Positions 33,168 through 42,043 of a stretch of DNA of 64,000 nucleotides are shown here, in pieces. This stretch comes from Lachnospiraceae bacterium (lineage in GTDB: Bacteria; Bacillota; Clostridia; Lachnospirales; Lachnospiraceae). Position numbers and translations under genes: made by a program. The number at the start of each line of letters is the position of its first letter. Within the stretch, counting starts at the first letter, position 1. Where the stretch lies: NCBI GenBank assembly GCA_022791755.1, contig JAAVZR010000043.1, forward strand, positions 62,001-126,000, given 5' to 3'. The notes beneath the pieces are model-generated. The model was not told the origin of the DNA. It saw only the letters and a program-made list of their open reading frames with translations, and searched no databases.

Positions 33168-35297
33168 TTATCCCTGCCGCATTCCCGTAGTCTCCAGCCG
33201 CAGGCTTCCCACCGACTGAATCTGGACATTGCTGGCTATTTCATTGAAAGAAAGAACTCTGACGTTAGGATAAAATGGCTCTACCAGGCGGTAAAAATGT
33301 ATTCTCATCACCTGGGAAGTCAGCACCACGGGGTTTTGTGTAAAGCCATTGAACTTGCGAAGCTGCTCCGCCAGCTGACGGATCAGACTCTGTATGATAT
33401 CCGGACTCAGCGCCATATAGTAACCGCCTTCTCCCTTGGAAACCGAACCCGCCATGGTGCGTTCCAGTTCCCCGTCCAGCGTAATCACCTTCATGCTTCC
33501 GTCCTCGCAGTACATGCGGGTGATGGTACGCTTGAGCGCCACACGGATACGCTCCGTCACGCTGTCCATATCCTTCACCGGAAGCCCTGTCTCCTGCAGG
33601 GTGTCGATGACCGTCTCGATGATGGTCTCCATATCCTTGATGGGAACGCCTTCTTTCAGAAGGCTTGTAAGAATCCTTTGCAAAAAACCATAGGAAAGCA
33701 GATTCGGAAACGCCTCCTCCACCAGCTCCGGCGCCGTCTTCTTCGTATTTTCAATCAGGTGAACCACTTCCTGGCGCGTCAGAAGCTCATAGGCATGCTG
33801 GCGAATGACCTCAGACAGGTGAGTCACCACCACAGACAGAGGGTCGATGACAGTGTAACCATAGAGCTCCGCCCTCTCTCTGTCCTCCGGCCTGATCCAG
33901 CGGCTGGGGATGCCATAGGCCGGCTCCACCGTCTCGATGCCGTCGATGATTTTTTCCGGATTCTCCGGATCCAGTGCCAGAAAATAGTCGATCAGTATCT
34001 CGCCCCGGGCCACCTCCTCGCCCTTGATGCGGATACAGTATTCATTGGTACTCAGCGCTGAGCTGTCGCGCAGCTTGATAGAGGGGATGACCAGGCCCAT
34101 ATCCTGGGCGTACTGTCTTCTGAAAATCACGATGCGGCTGATCATCCGTCCTCCCACCGACTCATCCGCCAGAGGGATCAGACTATAACCAAACTCCATC
34201 TCAATGGGCTCCACCGACAGCAGATTATAGACATTGTTTACATCCTTGTAGTATTCTTCCTCCGTCACGGTCCTCTCGGCCGCCTCTTCCTGACTCTCCG
34301 GCACCATCCCGGCAGCCATCTCCAGCTGAGTAGCCATGGCCGCCGCCATGGGCTCCTCCTTGATCCGTCTCGTCAGGTAAAAACCGCCCACCACCAGGGC
34401 CACCGACACAATACCCATCTGAAACACCGGCATACCGGGAACCACGGCCAGCACCGCGGTGGCGACACCCGCGATCATGATCGCATAGGGCTGAGCCAGA
34501 AACTGTTTGGAGACGTCTTCGTTTAAGCTGCCTTCCGATACGGCACGGGTCACGATCATGCCTGTGGCAGTGGATATCAGAAGAGAGGGGATCTGGCCCA
34601 CCAGGCCGTCGCCCACCGTGGCAATGGAGTAGATGGTCATGACCTCTGTCAGCGTTCCGTTTCCCTGGACCATACCTATGATCACGCCGCCGATCAGATT
34701 AATCGCCGTGGTGATCAGAGACATGATCGAATCGCCCTTGACAATCTTTGTGGCGCCGTCCATGGAGCCGTAGAAATCAGCTTCCCGCTGTATCTTTTCC
34801 CTTCGTATCTTAGCCTGCTGTTCCGTAATCAGGCCGGAACTCAGATCGGCGTCAATGGCCATCTGTTTACCAGGCATGGCGTCCAGTGTGAAACGGGCCG
34901 CCACCTCAGCCACACGCTCCGCGCCCTTTGTGATAACGAGAAACTGCATCAGTACGATGATCAGATAGATAACCAGGCCTACCACCACATTGCCCTGGAG
35001 AATGAAATCACCGAAGGCTTTGATGACCTGGCCGGAAGAACCGTCATGACTCAGAATATTTCTTGTGGTAGACACGTTGATACCCAGACGGTAGAGCGTG
35101 GTAATCAGGAGAAGGGATGGAAAAATCGAAAACTCAAGCGGTTCCCTGATTGTCATGGTTGTGACCAGGATCATCATGGACAGCGATATATTAAATATGA
35201 TCGCCACGTCAACAAGTCCCGCCGGAAGCGGTATGATGAGCAGCAGTACGATAACCAGTACAAACAGTACGATTGAATAATTAAACAGCTTCTTCAT
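33168..35297 (-). CDS. flhA: Flagellar export gate protein FlhA
   Basis: 709 residues, full length. Eight-helix membrane half (FNISLSMMILVTTMTIREPL, GEGG-type loop LDAMPGKQMAIDADLSSGLI) and the large cytoplasmic ring domain (VDPLSVVVTHLSEVIRQHAY, LTRQEVVHLIENTKK). It forms the nonameric ring that couples proton flow to export. It follows flhB, and fliA comes next; flhF and flhG, which usually follow flhA, are absent here. Confidence 0.97.
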   Translation of the reverse strand: MKKLFNYSIVLFVLVIVLLLIIPLPAGLVDVAIIFNISLSMMILVTTMTIREPLEFSIFPSLLLITTLYRLGINVSTTRNILSHDGSSGQVIKAFGDFILQGNVVVGLVIYLIIVLMQFLVITKGAERVAEVAARFTLDAMPGKQMAIDADLSSGLITEQQAKIRREKIQREADFYGSMDGATKIVKGDSIMSLITTAINLIGGVIIGMVQGNGTLTEVMTIYSIATVGDGLVGQIPSLLISTATGMIVTRAVSEGSLNEDVSKQFLAQPYAIMIAGVATAVLAVVPGMPVFQMGIVSVALVVGGFYLTRRIKEEPMAAAMATQLEMAAGMVPESQEEAAERTVTEEEYYKDVNNVYNLLSVEPIEMEFGYSLIPLADESVGGRMISRIVIFRRQYAQDMGLVIPSIKLRDSSALSTNEYCIRIKGEEVARGEILIDYFLALDPENPEKIIDGIETVEPAYGIPSRWIRPEDRERAELYGYTVIDPLSVVVTHLSEVIRQHAYELLTRQEVVHLIENTKKTAPELVEEAFPNLLSYGFLQRILTSLLKEGVPIKDMETIIETVIDTLQETGLPVKDMDSVTERIRVALKRTITRMYCEDGSMKVITLDGELERTMAGSVSKGEGGYYMALSPDIIQSLIRQLAEQLRKFNGFTQNPVVLTSQVMRIHFYRLVEPFYPNVRVLSFNEIASNVQIQSVGSLRLETTGMRQG

Positions 35298-35321
35298 TCA
35301 AAAAACTCCATCTGTTGATAT

Positions 35322-36395
35322 TTACCGCAGCATATCCTCGCGGTTTGCGGCCCGGTAGATATATACCAGAACCTCGGCAACCGCCCCATAGAACTCCGCC
35401 GGTATCTCACGGTCCAACTCGCAGGCCGCGTAAAGCGCCCTGGCCAGCGGCCGGTTTTCAATCACAAATACGCCGTGTTCCTGCCCTGCCCGTATGATTC
35501 TGAGGGCCAGCTCATCCTGACCTTTGGCCAGCACCACCGGCGCATTGTTTTTATCCGGGTCGTACTTTATGGCTACCGCAAAATGGGTCGGGTTTCGGAT
35601 AATGACATCCGCCTCCGGAACTTTCTGGATCATACGGCTCATGGCCATCTGACGCTGTATCCGCCGGATGCGGCCTTTGATCTCGGGATTTCCTTCCGTC
35701 TGCTTATACTCGTCCTTGACCTCCTGTTTTGTCATCTTCAGATCTTTCTCATACTGCCATCTCTGATACAGAAAATCAAAAAACGCCACCACCGTAAAGG
35801 CAATGCAGACCTTAATCACCAGATCAAAAATCATGGAGAGCATCTGTCCCGCCGAGTTTAACAGCCCCGTATGAATCATTCTGGTCATTTGCGGAATATC
35901 CGATATGAGGATATTATAGAGCAGGATCAGCAGCAGGCTGATTTTAATCAGGCTTTTTAAGAGCTCCACGATGTTTTTCATGGAAAAGAATTTTTTCATC
36001 CCTTTGATGGGATTTAATTTGCTGAATTTCGGTTTCAGGGCTTTAAAAGACACATTAAAGCGCGTCTGTGTGCCATGAGACAAAATTCCCAGAATCAGCG
36101 CCACCAGAAGAATCGGCAGCGCACACTTGAAAAAAGTCAGTCCTGTCACTGCCAGAAGGCGGAAATTCAGAAATTCATCCGGCTCTCCTGACACGCCGTC
36201 CAGAATCCAGTAGAAATACTGCCGGATCTGGGTATATATAAAGGGAATCAGCATCCGAATCGTCCAGAATACGCCAAGCAGGATGACAACGGTAGCGATC
36301 TCCCGGCTCTGGAATACATTACCTTCTTTTCGGGCGTCTTTTCGCCGTTTACCAGTCGGTTGTTCAGTTTTTTCCTGGCCGTTTTGCTCCGCCAC
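35322..36395 (-). CDS. flhB: Flagellar export switch protein FlhB
   Basis: 357 residues from a GTG start (AAGGAGG 9 bases before). Basic N-terminus EKTEQPTGKRRKDARKEGNV, four membrane helices, and the self-cleavage site NPTH at 268-271, after which the C-terminal domain (FAVAIKYDPDKNNAPVVLAK) sets substrate specificity from hook to filament. A separate FlhB-C-like protein is encoded at 13466-13786. Confidence 0.97.
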   Translation of the reverse strand: MAEQNGQEKTEQPTGKRRKDARKEGNVFQSREIATVVILLGVFWTIRMLIPFIYTQIRQYFYWILDGVSGEPDEFLNFRLLAVTGLTFFKCALPILLVALILGILSHGTQTRFNVSFKALKPKFSKLNPIKGMKKFFSMKNIVELLKSLIKISLLLILLYNILISDIPQMTRMIHTGLLNSAGQMLSMIFDLVIKVCIAFTVVAFFDFLYQRWQYEKDLKMTKQEVKDEYKQTEGNPEIKGRIRRIQRQMAMSRMIQKVPEADVIIRNPTHFAVAIKYDPDKNNAPVVLAKGQDELALRIIRAGQEHGVFVIENRPLARALYAACELDREIPAEFYGAVAEVLVYIYRAANREDMLR

Positions 36396-36445
36396 CGTTC
36401 ACCACCTCCTTCTATGCCAACGATGTGCCCCAGGGCACATGAGGG

Positions 36446-37198
36446 TCACTGCATCAGCGCAATCAGGTGGTTCAGGTTGATAAACAGTCCTTCGATGATC
36501 TCCTCCATCTTCTCTGCCATGGGGCTAAAGAGAAACAGGAGCATCAACATTCCCACAATTATCTTTATCTGAAAGTTTACCGCAAATACATTGATCTGCG
36601 GAATCATGCGCATCATAATTCCCACCGCCGCCTCCGCAACCAGCTCCATGGCAATGAGCGGAAAGGCCAGCTGCATTCCCATGACGATGGCATCCCGAAA
36701 TATATCCAGCATGGCCACACAGAGCGCCGGGCTTAAGGATACCTGGCCAAAAGGAACCGCCGACGCCGAGCCAAAGAACATCGATACCAGGCGAAGGTGG
36801 CCGTTTCCTGCCAGAAACAGCAGAATCACCAGGGCATACTGCATCTCCGAGGTGACCGTGATCTGCATCTTCGATGCAGGGTCATAGACCTGTGCCATGC
36901 TCAGGCCCATGGTAAAATCCATGATCGCGGAAGCATAGCGCACCGTAAAAACCGCCAGATCCATGGCAAATCCCATGACAGCTCCCATAGCCAGCTCCAA
37001 CAGAAGCATGACGCCATACTCCAAAAGAGAAGCCGGTTCGTGCTGCATCTGTCCGCCGCTCCACATATAGAGCATCAGGGAAAACACCAGAATCAGGGCC
37101 GTCTTGACCCGGGACGGAAGCACGCTGCTTCCGAAAATCGGGTTCAGCCAGATCATGCCGCTCATGCGCATGACAATCATAGAAAATAAAATCAGCAT
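36446..37198 (-). CDS. fliR: Flagellar export gate protein FliR
   Basis: 250 residues, multi-pass (LVLELAMGAVMGFAMDLAVF-like helices, FTMGLSMAQVYDP, FPLIAMELVAEAAVGIMMRM, PQINVFAVNFQIKIIVGMLM). It belongs to the FliPQR core of the export gate. It begins 6 bases after fliQ and precedes flhB by about 50 bases. Confidence 0.95.
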   Translation of the reverse strand: MLILFSMIVMRMSGMIWLNPIFGSSVLPSRVKTALILVFSLMLYMWSGGQMQHEPASLLEYGVMLLLELAMGAVMGFAMDLAVFTVRYASAIMDFTMGLSMAQVYDPASKMQITVTSEMQYALVILLFLAGNGHLRLVSMFFGSASAVPFGQVSLSPALCVAMLDIFRDAIVMGMQLAFPLIAMELVAEAAVGIMMRMIPQINVFAVNFQIKIIVGMLMLLFLFSPMAEKMEEIIEGLFINLNHLIALMQ

Positions 37199-37204
37199 TC
37201 CCCG

Positions 37205-37468
37205 TTATCCCCCGGCTACGATGCCGAGCATCATCTTCAGAAAGTCCTGCAGAAGCCTCAGCATACTGCTTCCCAAAAGCCCCAGCATGGCTAAAACCGC
37301 CAAAAGCTTTGGCACAAAGGTCATGGTCTGTTCGTTGATCTGGGTCGCCGCCTGAAAAATCGCGACGACAATGCCGACGATCATACTGATTAGCAAAAGG
37401 GGAAGAGCCAGCTTTAGCGCAAGCTGGAACATCTGATATACTATATCCAGTACTTCTGTATCTGTCAT
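37205..37468 (-). CDS. fliQ: Flagellar export gate protein FliQ
   Basis: 87 residues, two hydrophobic hairpin helices (LALPLLLISMIVGIVVAIFQ, FVPKLLAVLAMLGLLGSSML) with AATQINEQTMTFVP between them, the family hallmark. The frame runs further upstream, but MTDTEVLDIVYQ is the standard start. The purine-rich AAGG is 12 bases away, so the ribosome binding site is weak. Confidence 0.95.
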   Translation of the reverse strand: MTDTEVLDIVYQMFQLALKLALPLLLISMIVGIVVAIFQAATQINEQTMTFVPKLLAVLAMLGLLGSSMLRLLQDFLKMMLGIVAGG

Positions 37469-37524
37469 CGCTGTCTTATGCCTTCTCCTTTCTTTTGCAA
37501 AGGGCCGTCTTATGCCGCCCCAAA

Positions 37525-38181
37525 TTAACGGAAGCTTGAAACAATATTGGAAAATAGAAGCTGCCATCCGTCCACTGTCACAAAAAGCAGCAGCTTAAAC
37601 GGAAGTGAAATCATCGTCGGGGGCAGCATCATCATACCCATGGACATCAGTGTGGTGGCCACCACAATATCAATCAGGAGAAAGGGAAGATAAATCAGAA
37701 AACCCGCCGTAAAGCTGCGCCGTAACTCGCTGGTCATAAAAGCCGGCGTAATAATCGTCAGCGGATAATCACGCACATCCGCCTCAGGCTCATGGCCGGA
37801 GAGCTCCACAAAGAGATCCAGCGTATCCGCATAGGTATTGCTCACCATAAATTCCTTCAGCGGAGGCTCCAGACGCTCCAGAAATTCCTGCTGAGAGATA
37901 TCGCCGCTTACATAAGGCTGATACGCTTCCGCATTGATCCGGTCCAGCACCGGACTCATGATAAAAAGCGTCAGGAAAAGAGAAATGCCCACCAACACCA
38001 TATTCGGCGGGCTTTGCTGCACTCCCATGGCGTTTCTCGTAAAAGAGATGATGACGATCGTCCTGGTGAAGGATGTCATCATGACAACGAGGGACGGCAG
38101 GAGAGCGACCAGGGTAAGAAGGATAATCACGTCCAGGGCCGGTACGTTTCCACCGTTTAACCCATTTAAAAGCTCACTCAT
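37525..38181 (-). CDS. fliP: Flagellar export gate protein FliP
   Basis: 218 residues from MSELLNGLNGG. PALDVIILLTLVALLPSLVV, the SFTRTIVIISFTRNAMGVQQ motif, and SFTAGFLIYLPFLLIDIVVA with MGMMMLPPTMISLPFKLLLF identify FliP. No Sec signal is predicted, as is usual for Firmicutes FliP. The start overlaps the end of fliO by 8 bases; the longer upstream frame lies inside fliO and is not used. Confidence 0.96.
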   Translation of the reverse strand: MSELLNGLNGGNVPALDVIILLTLVALLPSLVVMMTSFTRTIVIISFTRNAMGVQQSPPNMVLVGISLFLTLFIMSPVLDRINAEAYQPYVSGDISQQEFLERLEPPLKEFMVSNTYADTLDLFVELSGHEPEADVRDYPLTIITPAFMTSELRRSFTAGFLIYLPFLLIDIVVATTLMSMGMMMLPPTMISLPFKLLLFVTVDGWQLLFSNIVSSFR

Positions 38182-38587
38182 CCTTTTTCTCTTTCTCCTT
38201 TCCCCGTAAGGCTGCGTACTTCTTAAAAACTTCTCCAAAGGCAACAGGCATCGCCGTAGCGCCTGCCGGAGAGGCTTCCTCAAACTCTCCCTCCAGCCGG
38301 GTCAAAAGCTGAACGCCCGCCTGGCTCACGCCGATCAGATATATTTCCGACTGAATCTTTACAATCAGAAGCTGTCCGCCGGCTCCGCGGCCCAGACCGC
38401 CTCCGCCCAAAGGCAGCTGTTCGATCACTTTCATATTCCGGCCGGAAGAAATGCTGCCAAGCTTCTTTCCCAGAAGCCGGCTGCACCAATATGCCAGTGC
38501 CAGCACACAGATAAAAGTCAAAAAAGCTCCCGCCAACGAAAGCAGATCCCCTCCCATCGCTGTCAGCGACACCAGCTCACTCTTCAT
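38174..38587 (-). CDS. fliO: FliO/FliZ-type export assembly protein
   Basis: 137 residues: one membrane helix (LAGAFLTFICVLALAYWCSR) followed by the FliO domain (GRNMKVIEQLPLGGGGLGRG, LLIVKIQSEIYLIGVSQAGV). It helps assemble the FliP ring. It begins on the stop of fliY (TAATG). Confidence 0.93.
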   Translation of the reverse strand: MKSELVSLTAMGGDLLSLAGAFLTFICVLALAYWCSRLLGKKLGSISSGRNMKVIEQLPLGGGGLGRGAGGQLLIVKIQSEIYLIGVSQAGVQLLTRLEGEFEEASPAGATAMPVAFGEVFKKYAALRGKEKEKKDE

Positions 38588-39981
38588 TACAGACTCTCCG
38601 GATTCAGATTTCTGCTGACAATTTCCGTAATACGAATACCAAAATTGTCCTCAACCACCACGATATCTCCCCTGGCAATGCACTCCCCGTTGACAAAAAC
38701 ATCAGCCCGCTCTCCGGCCATCTTGTCGAGTACCACCAGGGAGCCTTGCGTAAACTCCAGAATATCTTTCACCAGTTTCTTGGTCCGCCCGATTTCCACC
38801 GAAATCTCCAGAGGAACCTTCATCAGAAGCTCCTGATTCGCCTGCTCTTCCGCGCCCTCTCCCGTGACGTCGGCAAACTTCGGCGAATTGACCGGATGAA
38901 TCACCGTATTGGGCCGCTGCTGAGCCGGTTCCCCGTGTGACGTCGTCCGCTCCTTCTGCATCTGATTCATCATTTCCATCATCTGCATCTGAGACTGCTG
39001 CATCTGGTTCATGAGCTGCAACATCATCGGATCCATGGCAGGCTGCTGATATACGGGAACCTGCTGATATACCGGCTGCTGTGCGGGAGCCGGCTGCACG
39101 GCGGCAGCAACGGGCTCTGAAGCCGGCGAAACAGGTTCCGGCGCCCCGGCCGCAGGCTGCGAATTCCCCTGACCGGCCGACATCATGGCCTGAATCTCCT
39201 CCTGGCTCATCATGGCGCCGGAAGGGGCCGGCGAGGGTTCCGGAGTATTCTCCGCCGCCAGCATGGCCTGGATCTCTTCCTGGCTCAGCACGCCGTCGGA
39301 GTACTTGGATTTCACATCCGGCTCCTCAGGTGCGGGCGCAGGCGCAGGTTCTTCCTGTTTTACCGGCTCCTCCGCCACAGCCTCCCGGAAGCTGTCCTCG
39401 AAGGGAGCCAGCAGACGTTTAATCAGATCAATGGTCATGATATTCATGAACTCACTCTTTAAAACATCGCCGATCTCCAGGGTAAAGCGAACCAGAACTC
39501 GTTCCGTCCCCTCTGGAAAGTATCTCTCTTTAAAGGACACATCATCCGTGATTTCAAAAGAAACCGGGGTGGAAATATCCACCGGATATCCCAAAAATTC
39601 GGAAAGCGCCGTAGCCGAAGAACCCATCATCTGGTTCATAACCTCACAGACAGCGCTGATATTGATCTCATCCAGTTCAAATTCTTCGTCCGGAATCTCT
39701 CCGCCCATCAAAATCCCCACAATAACTCGCACGTCATTGCGGCGGAAAATCATTACATTACTGCCTGACAGACCTTTGACATAAGATATATCCACACCTA
39801 CGGCAGGCTCCATACGTTTAAAAGAAAATTCGTCGCTGGAGAGCACCTGCGCCACCGGTGTGGTAATATTTACCTTTGTGCCCAGCAGGGTTGAAACCGC
39901 CGTGGCCGAAGCGCCAAGGCTGATATTCATTATCTCGCCTATGGCGTCCAATTCCATTGCGCTAAAGCTGTTAGCACCCAT
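38587..39981 (-). CDS. fliY: Flagellar switch phosphatase FliY (FliN fusion)
   Basis: 464 residues. Residues 1-190 form a CheC-type domain with both motifs intact (Glu16/Asn19 in GEIMNISLGASATAVS; Glu113/Asn116 in CEVMNQMMGSSATALS), so it should dephosphorylate CheY-P at the switch. Residues 380-464 form the FliN domain (VPLEISVEIGRTKKLVKDIL, ARGDIVVVEDNFGIRITEIV). The linker contains two copies of a CheY-docking-like motif, LSQEEIQAM (232-240) and MSQEEIQAM (258-266), then a Gln/Met/Pro-rich tract. In Bacillus the docking motif lies at the N-terminus and is single. Confidence 0.96.
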   Translation of the reverse strand: MGANSFSAMELDAIGEIMNISLGASATAVSTLLGTKVNITTPVAQVLSSDEFSFKRMEPAVGVDISYVKGLSGSNVMIFRRNDVRVIVGILMGGEIPDEEFELDEINISAVCEVMNQMMGSSATALSEFLGYPVDISTPVSFEITDDVSFKERYFPEGTERVLVRFTLEIGDVLKSEFMNIMTIDLIKRLLAPFEDSFREAVAEEPVKQEEPAPAPAPEEPDVKSKYSDGVLSQEEIQAMLAAENTPEPSPAPSGAMMSQEEIQAMMSAGQGNSQPAAGAPEPVSPASEPVAAAVQPAPAQQPVYQQVPVYQQPAMDPMMLQLMNQMQQSQMQMMEMMNQMQKERTTSHGEPAQQRPNTVIHPVNSPKFADVTGEGAEEQANQELLMKVPLEISVEIGRTKKLVKDILEFTQGSLVVLDKMAGERADVFVNGECIARGDIVVVEDNFGIRITEIVSRNLNPESL

Positions 39982-40013
39982 TATTCAATCTCCTTTGTTA
40001 TTCAGTGTCAGAA

Positions 40014-40463
40014 TTATTTACCTATTTCCAAGGCTTTCTGGGCCATCAGCTTCATCGCATTCAGCGCCGTAACATTTGCCTCATAAGAGCGGGTGGCAGA
40101 CATGCTGTCAACCGTCTCCTTGAGCACATCCACATTGGGCAGATTCACATATCCGTCCGCGTCCGCATCCGGATGATCCGGATTATAGACTTTCTTAAAC
40201 TCTCTGTCATCCTCGATAATATCCGCAACCCTCACGCCGGCTCCACGGCTTTGAAACCCCTTCCCTTTGGAAGCGCTGCGAAGAGCATCCCGAAAGGTTC
40301 CGGTCTCATAGCTTTGCAGAACCACATCCTTTCTGCGGTAGGTGCCGCCGGCCTCTGTGCGGGTCGAATTCATATTCGCGACATTCTCCGCCGCGATATC
40401 CATACGCAGCCTCTGAGCGCTCATACCGGAGGCACAGATATCAAATGAACTCAAAAAAGCCAT
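40014..40463 (-). CDS. flgC: Flagellar rod protein FlgC
   Basis: 149 residues. FDICASGMSAQRLRMDIAAE then NVANMNSTRTEAGGTYRRKD is the FlgC start, GAGVRVADIIEDDREFKKVY and NPDHPDADADGYVNLPNVDV the middle, and MSATRSYEANVTALNAMKLM the C-terminal helix. FlgC normally lies directly between flgB and fliE; here it lies 13 kb away between cheY and fliY. AACAGGAGGG precedes the ATG. Confidence 0.95.
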   Translation of the reverse strand: MAFLSSFDICASGMSAQRLRMDIAAENVANMNSTRTEAGGTYRRKDVVLQSYETGTFRDALRSASKGKGFQSRGAGVRVADIIEDDREFKKVYNPDHPDADADGYVNLPNVDVLKETVDSMSATRSYEANVTALNAMKLMAQKALEIGK

Positions 40464-40481
40464 ACAAATCCCTCCTGTTTC

Positions 40482-40841
40482 TTAACCCAGCATCAGTTTG
40501 GCTGCTTCCGTGATACGGTCCGCATTAAAAGGCTTCACGATGAAATCCTTTGCACCGTATTTAATCGCCTCCACTACCATGCTCTGCTGTCCCATAGCCG
40601 TACACATCACGATCTTCGCATCCGGATGGCTCTCCTTGATCTTCTTTAACGCCTGAAGTCCATCCATGTTCGGCATTGTGATATCCATAAACACCAGGTC
40701 CGGATTCTCTTCATCAAACTTGGCCACTGCCTCCGCTCCGTCCTGGGCCTCCACGAAATCGCTGTAGCCGTTCTTCGTCAGGGTGTTTTTAATCATCATC
40801 CGCATAAAGGCCGCATCGTCCACTATCATTATTTTTGCCAT
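40482..40841 (-). CDS. cheY: Chemotaxis response regulator CheY
   Basis: 119 residues, a single receiver domain: Asp8/Asp9, phospho-acceptor Asp53 (VFMDITMPNMDG), Thr81 (IVMCTAMG) and Lys103 (FIVKPF). CheY-P binds FliM/FliY to change rotation. It lies between fliM and flgC. Confidence 0.95.
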   Translation of the reverse strand: MAKIMIVDDAAFMRMMIKNTLTKNGYSDFVEAQDGAEAVAKFDEENPDLVFMDITMPNMDGLQALKKIKESHPDAKIVMCTAMGQQSMVVEAIKYGAKDFIVKPFNADRITEAAKLMLG

Positions 40842-40903
40842 GTCCGTTTCCTCACTTTTTTTCTTATATTATTTATGAAAAAATAAATGGTACCGTTTCT
40901 CAC

Positions 40904-42025
40904 TCAGCCCGCTGGCGCCCGGACCCGTTCCTCTTCGTCTTCTTCCTCCGCGGTCTGTCCCACCAGCCCTTCAATCTGCACGGCCATATTCTTCTTGGAG
41001 ACGCCCATACGGCCTGTGAACCAGGGCTGCCGTCCCACATACAGCTTAACGCTGCTGTTCTCCGGCTTATTCAAATCAATAATATCACCTACCTGCAGGC
41101 GATAAATATCGCTGAGGTTAAGCTGCACCTTCGCCAGCTGCGCCGTAACCGGCAGCTGGGAATAGCGGATATTTTCCAAAATAATGTCTTTGTTGTCCTG
41201 GTAGGAGAATCCTTTGGCAATATGCTTGCGGCTGTCCACCAGGGTAAAGATAAATTCCAGAAGCGTACCGGGAATACAGATCTTGATCTTTTCCGAGGCC
41301 AACCCCGCCACGTCTACATTCAGATGGATGATCGCCACCGCTTCGTCCAGCCCTACCTCCTGAAGCATACTGGGGTTTTCTTCCACCCGTGCCAGCTGGA
41401 AATCCAGACTGACATAATTGGAAAATCCATCCTTCAAAGCCTGGATAAAATGCTTCACCACACGGCGGTACAGAGCCCTCTCCACATCCGAATAGCGGTA
41501 ATCGCTCTCTTCCTTCACCACCCGGTCTCCGCCGCCCAGCATATGACTGATCAGCGTCAGAATGAGGCCCGGCGTCACATGCATCAGCAGGGAAATATTA
41601 TTCTTCATCCCATCCTGTGTGAACGTGTCAATCAGAGCCACATCATCGTTTTCGTGAAGTCCGTTCACGTACTCATAATAACGCTTTTCCTGAACCTCCA
41701 AAACCGTGATATCCGTCATGGCCCGAAAGATACCGTTTACCTGAGACGTCAAAATCCGGGCATAGTTCTCAAAAGAATTGGTCAGCATCTTCATGCGCTC
41801 TTTTGTGAACTTTCTCGGGCTGTAGAAATCATATTTATTATATTTCGTCTCATCTGCCGGTTTGGCTGGTTTAGCTTTCACCGGCTCCTCTGCTTTCACC
41901 TCGACAGGCTTTACGGCCACAGGCTCTTCCTGCTTCGTCTCGGCAGGCGTTTCGTCGCCGCCCCCTCCGCCCTGCATGGACTTAAGGAGTGCGTCTATCT
42001 GACTTTGAGATAATACATCTGCCAT
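40904..42025 (-). CDS. fliM: Flagellar motor switch protein FliM
   Basis: 373 residues. CheY-binding N-terminus VLSQSQIDALLKSM (4-17), a Lys/Glu/Pro linker to about residue 65, the CheC-like middle (RKFTKERMKMLTNSFENYAR, HVTPGLILTLISHMLGGGDR), and the C-terminal FliN-like domain (LPVTAQLAKVQLNLSDIYRL). It follows motB after 18 bases; the fliL gene usually found between them is missing. Confidence 0.97.
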   Translation of the reverse strand: MADVLSQSQIDALLKSMQGGGGGDETPAETKQEEPVAVKPVEVKAEEPVKAKPAKPADETKYNKYDFYSPRKFTKERMKMLTNSFENYARILTSQVNGIFRAMTDITVLEVQEKRYYEYVNGLHENDDVALIDTFTQDGMKNNISLLMHVTPGLILTLISHMLGGGDRVVKEESDYRYSDVERALYRRVVKHFIQALKDGFSNYVSLDFQLARVEENPSMLQEVGLDEAVAIIHLNVDVAGLASEKIKICIPGTLLEFIFTLVDSRKHIAKGFSYQDNKDIILENIRYSQLPVTAQLAKVQLNLSDIYRLQVGDIIDLNKPENSSVKLYVGRQPWFTGRMGVSKKNMAVQIEGLVGQTAEEEDEEERVRAPAG

Positions 42026-42043
42026 CGTTTCGCCACCTTTTTC

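Noticed and set aside
40835..42013. 392-codon plus-strand frame
   Set aside because: Exact antisense of fliM; His-rich composition typical of shadow translation.
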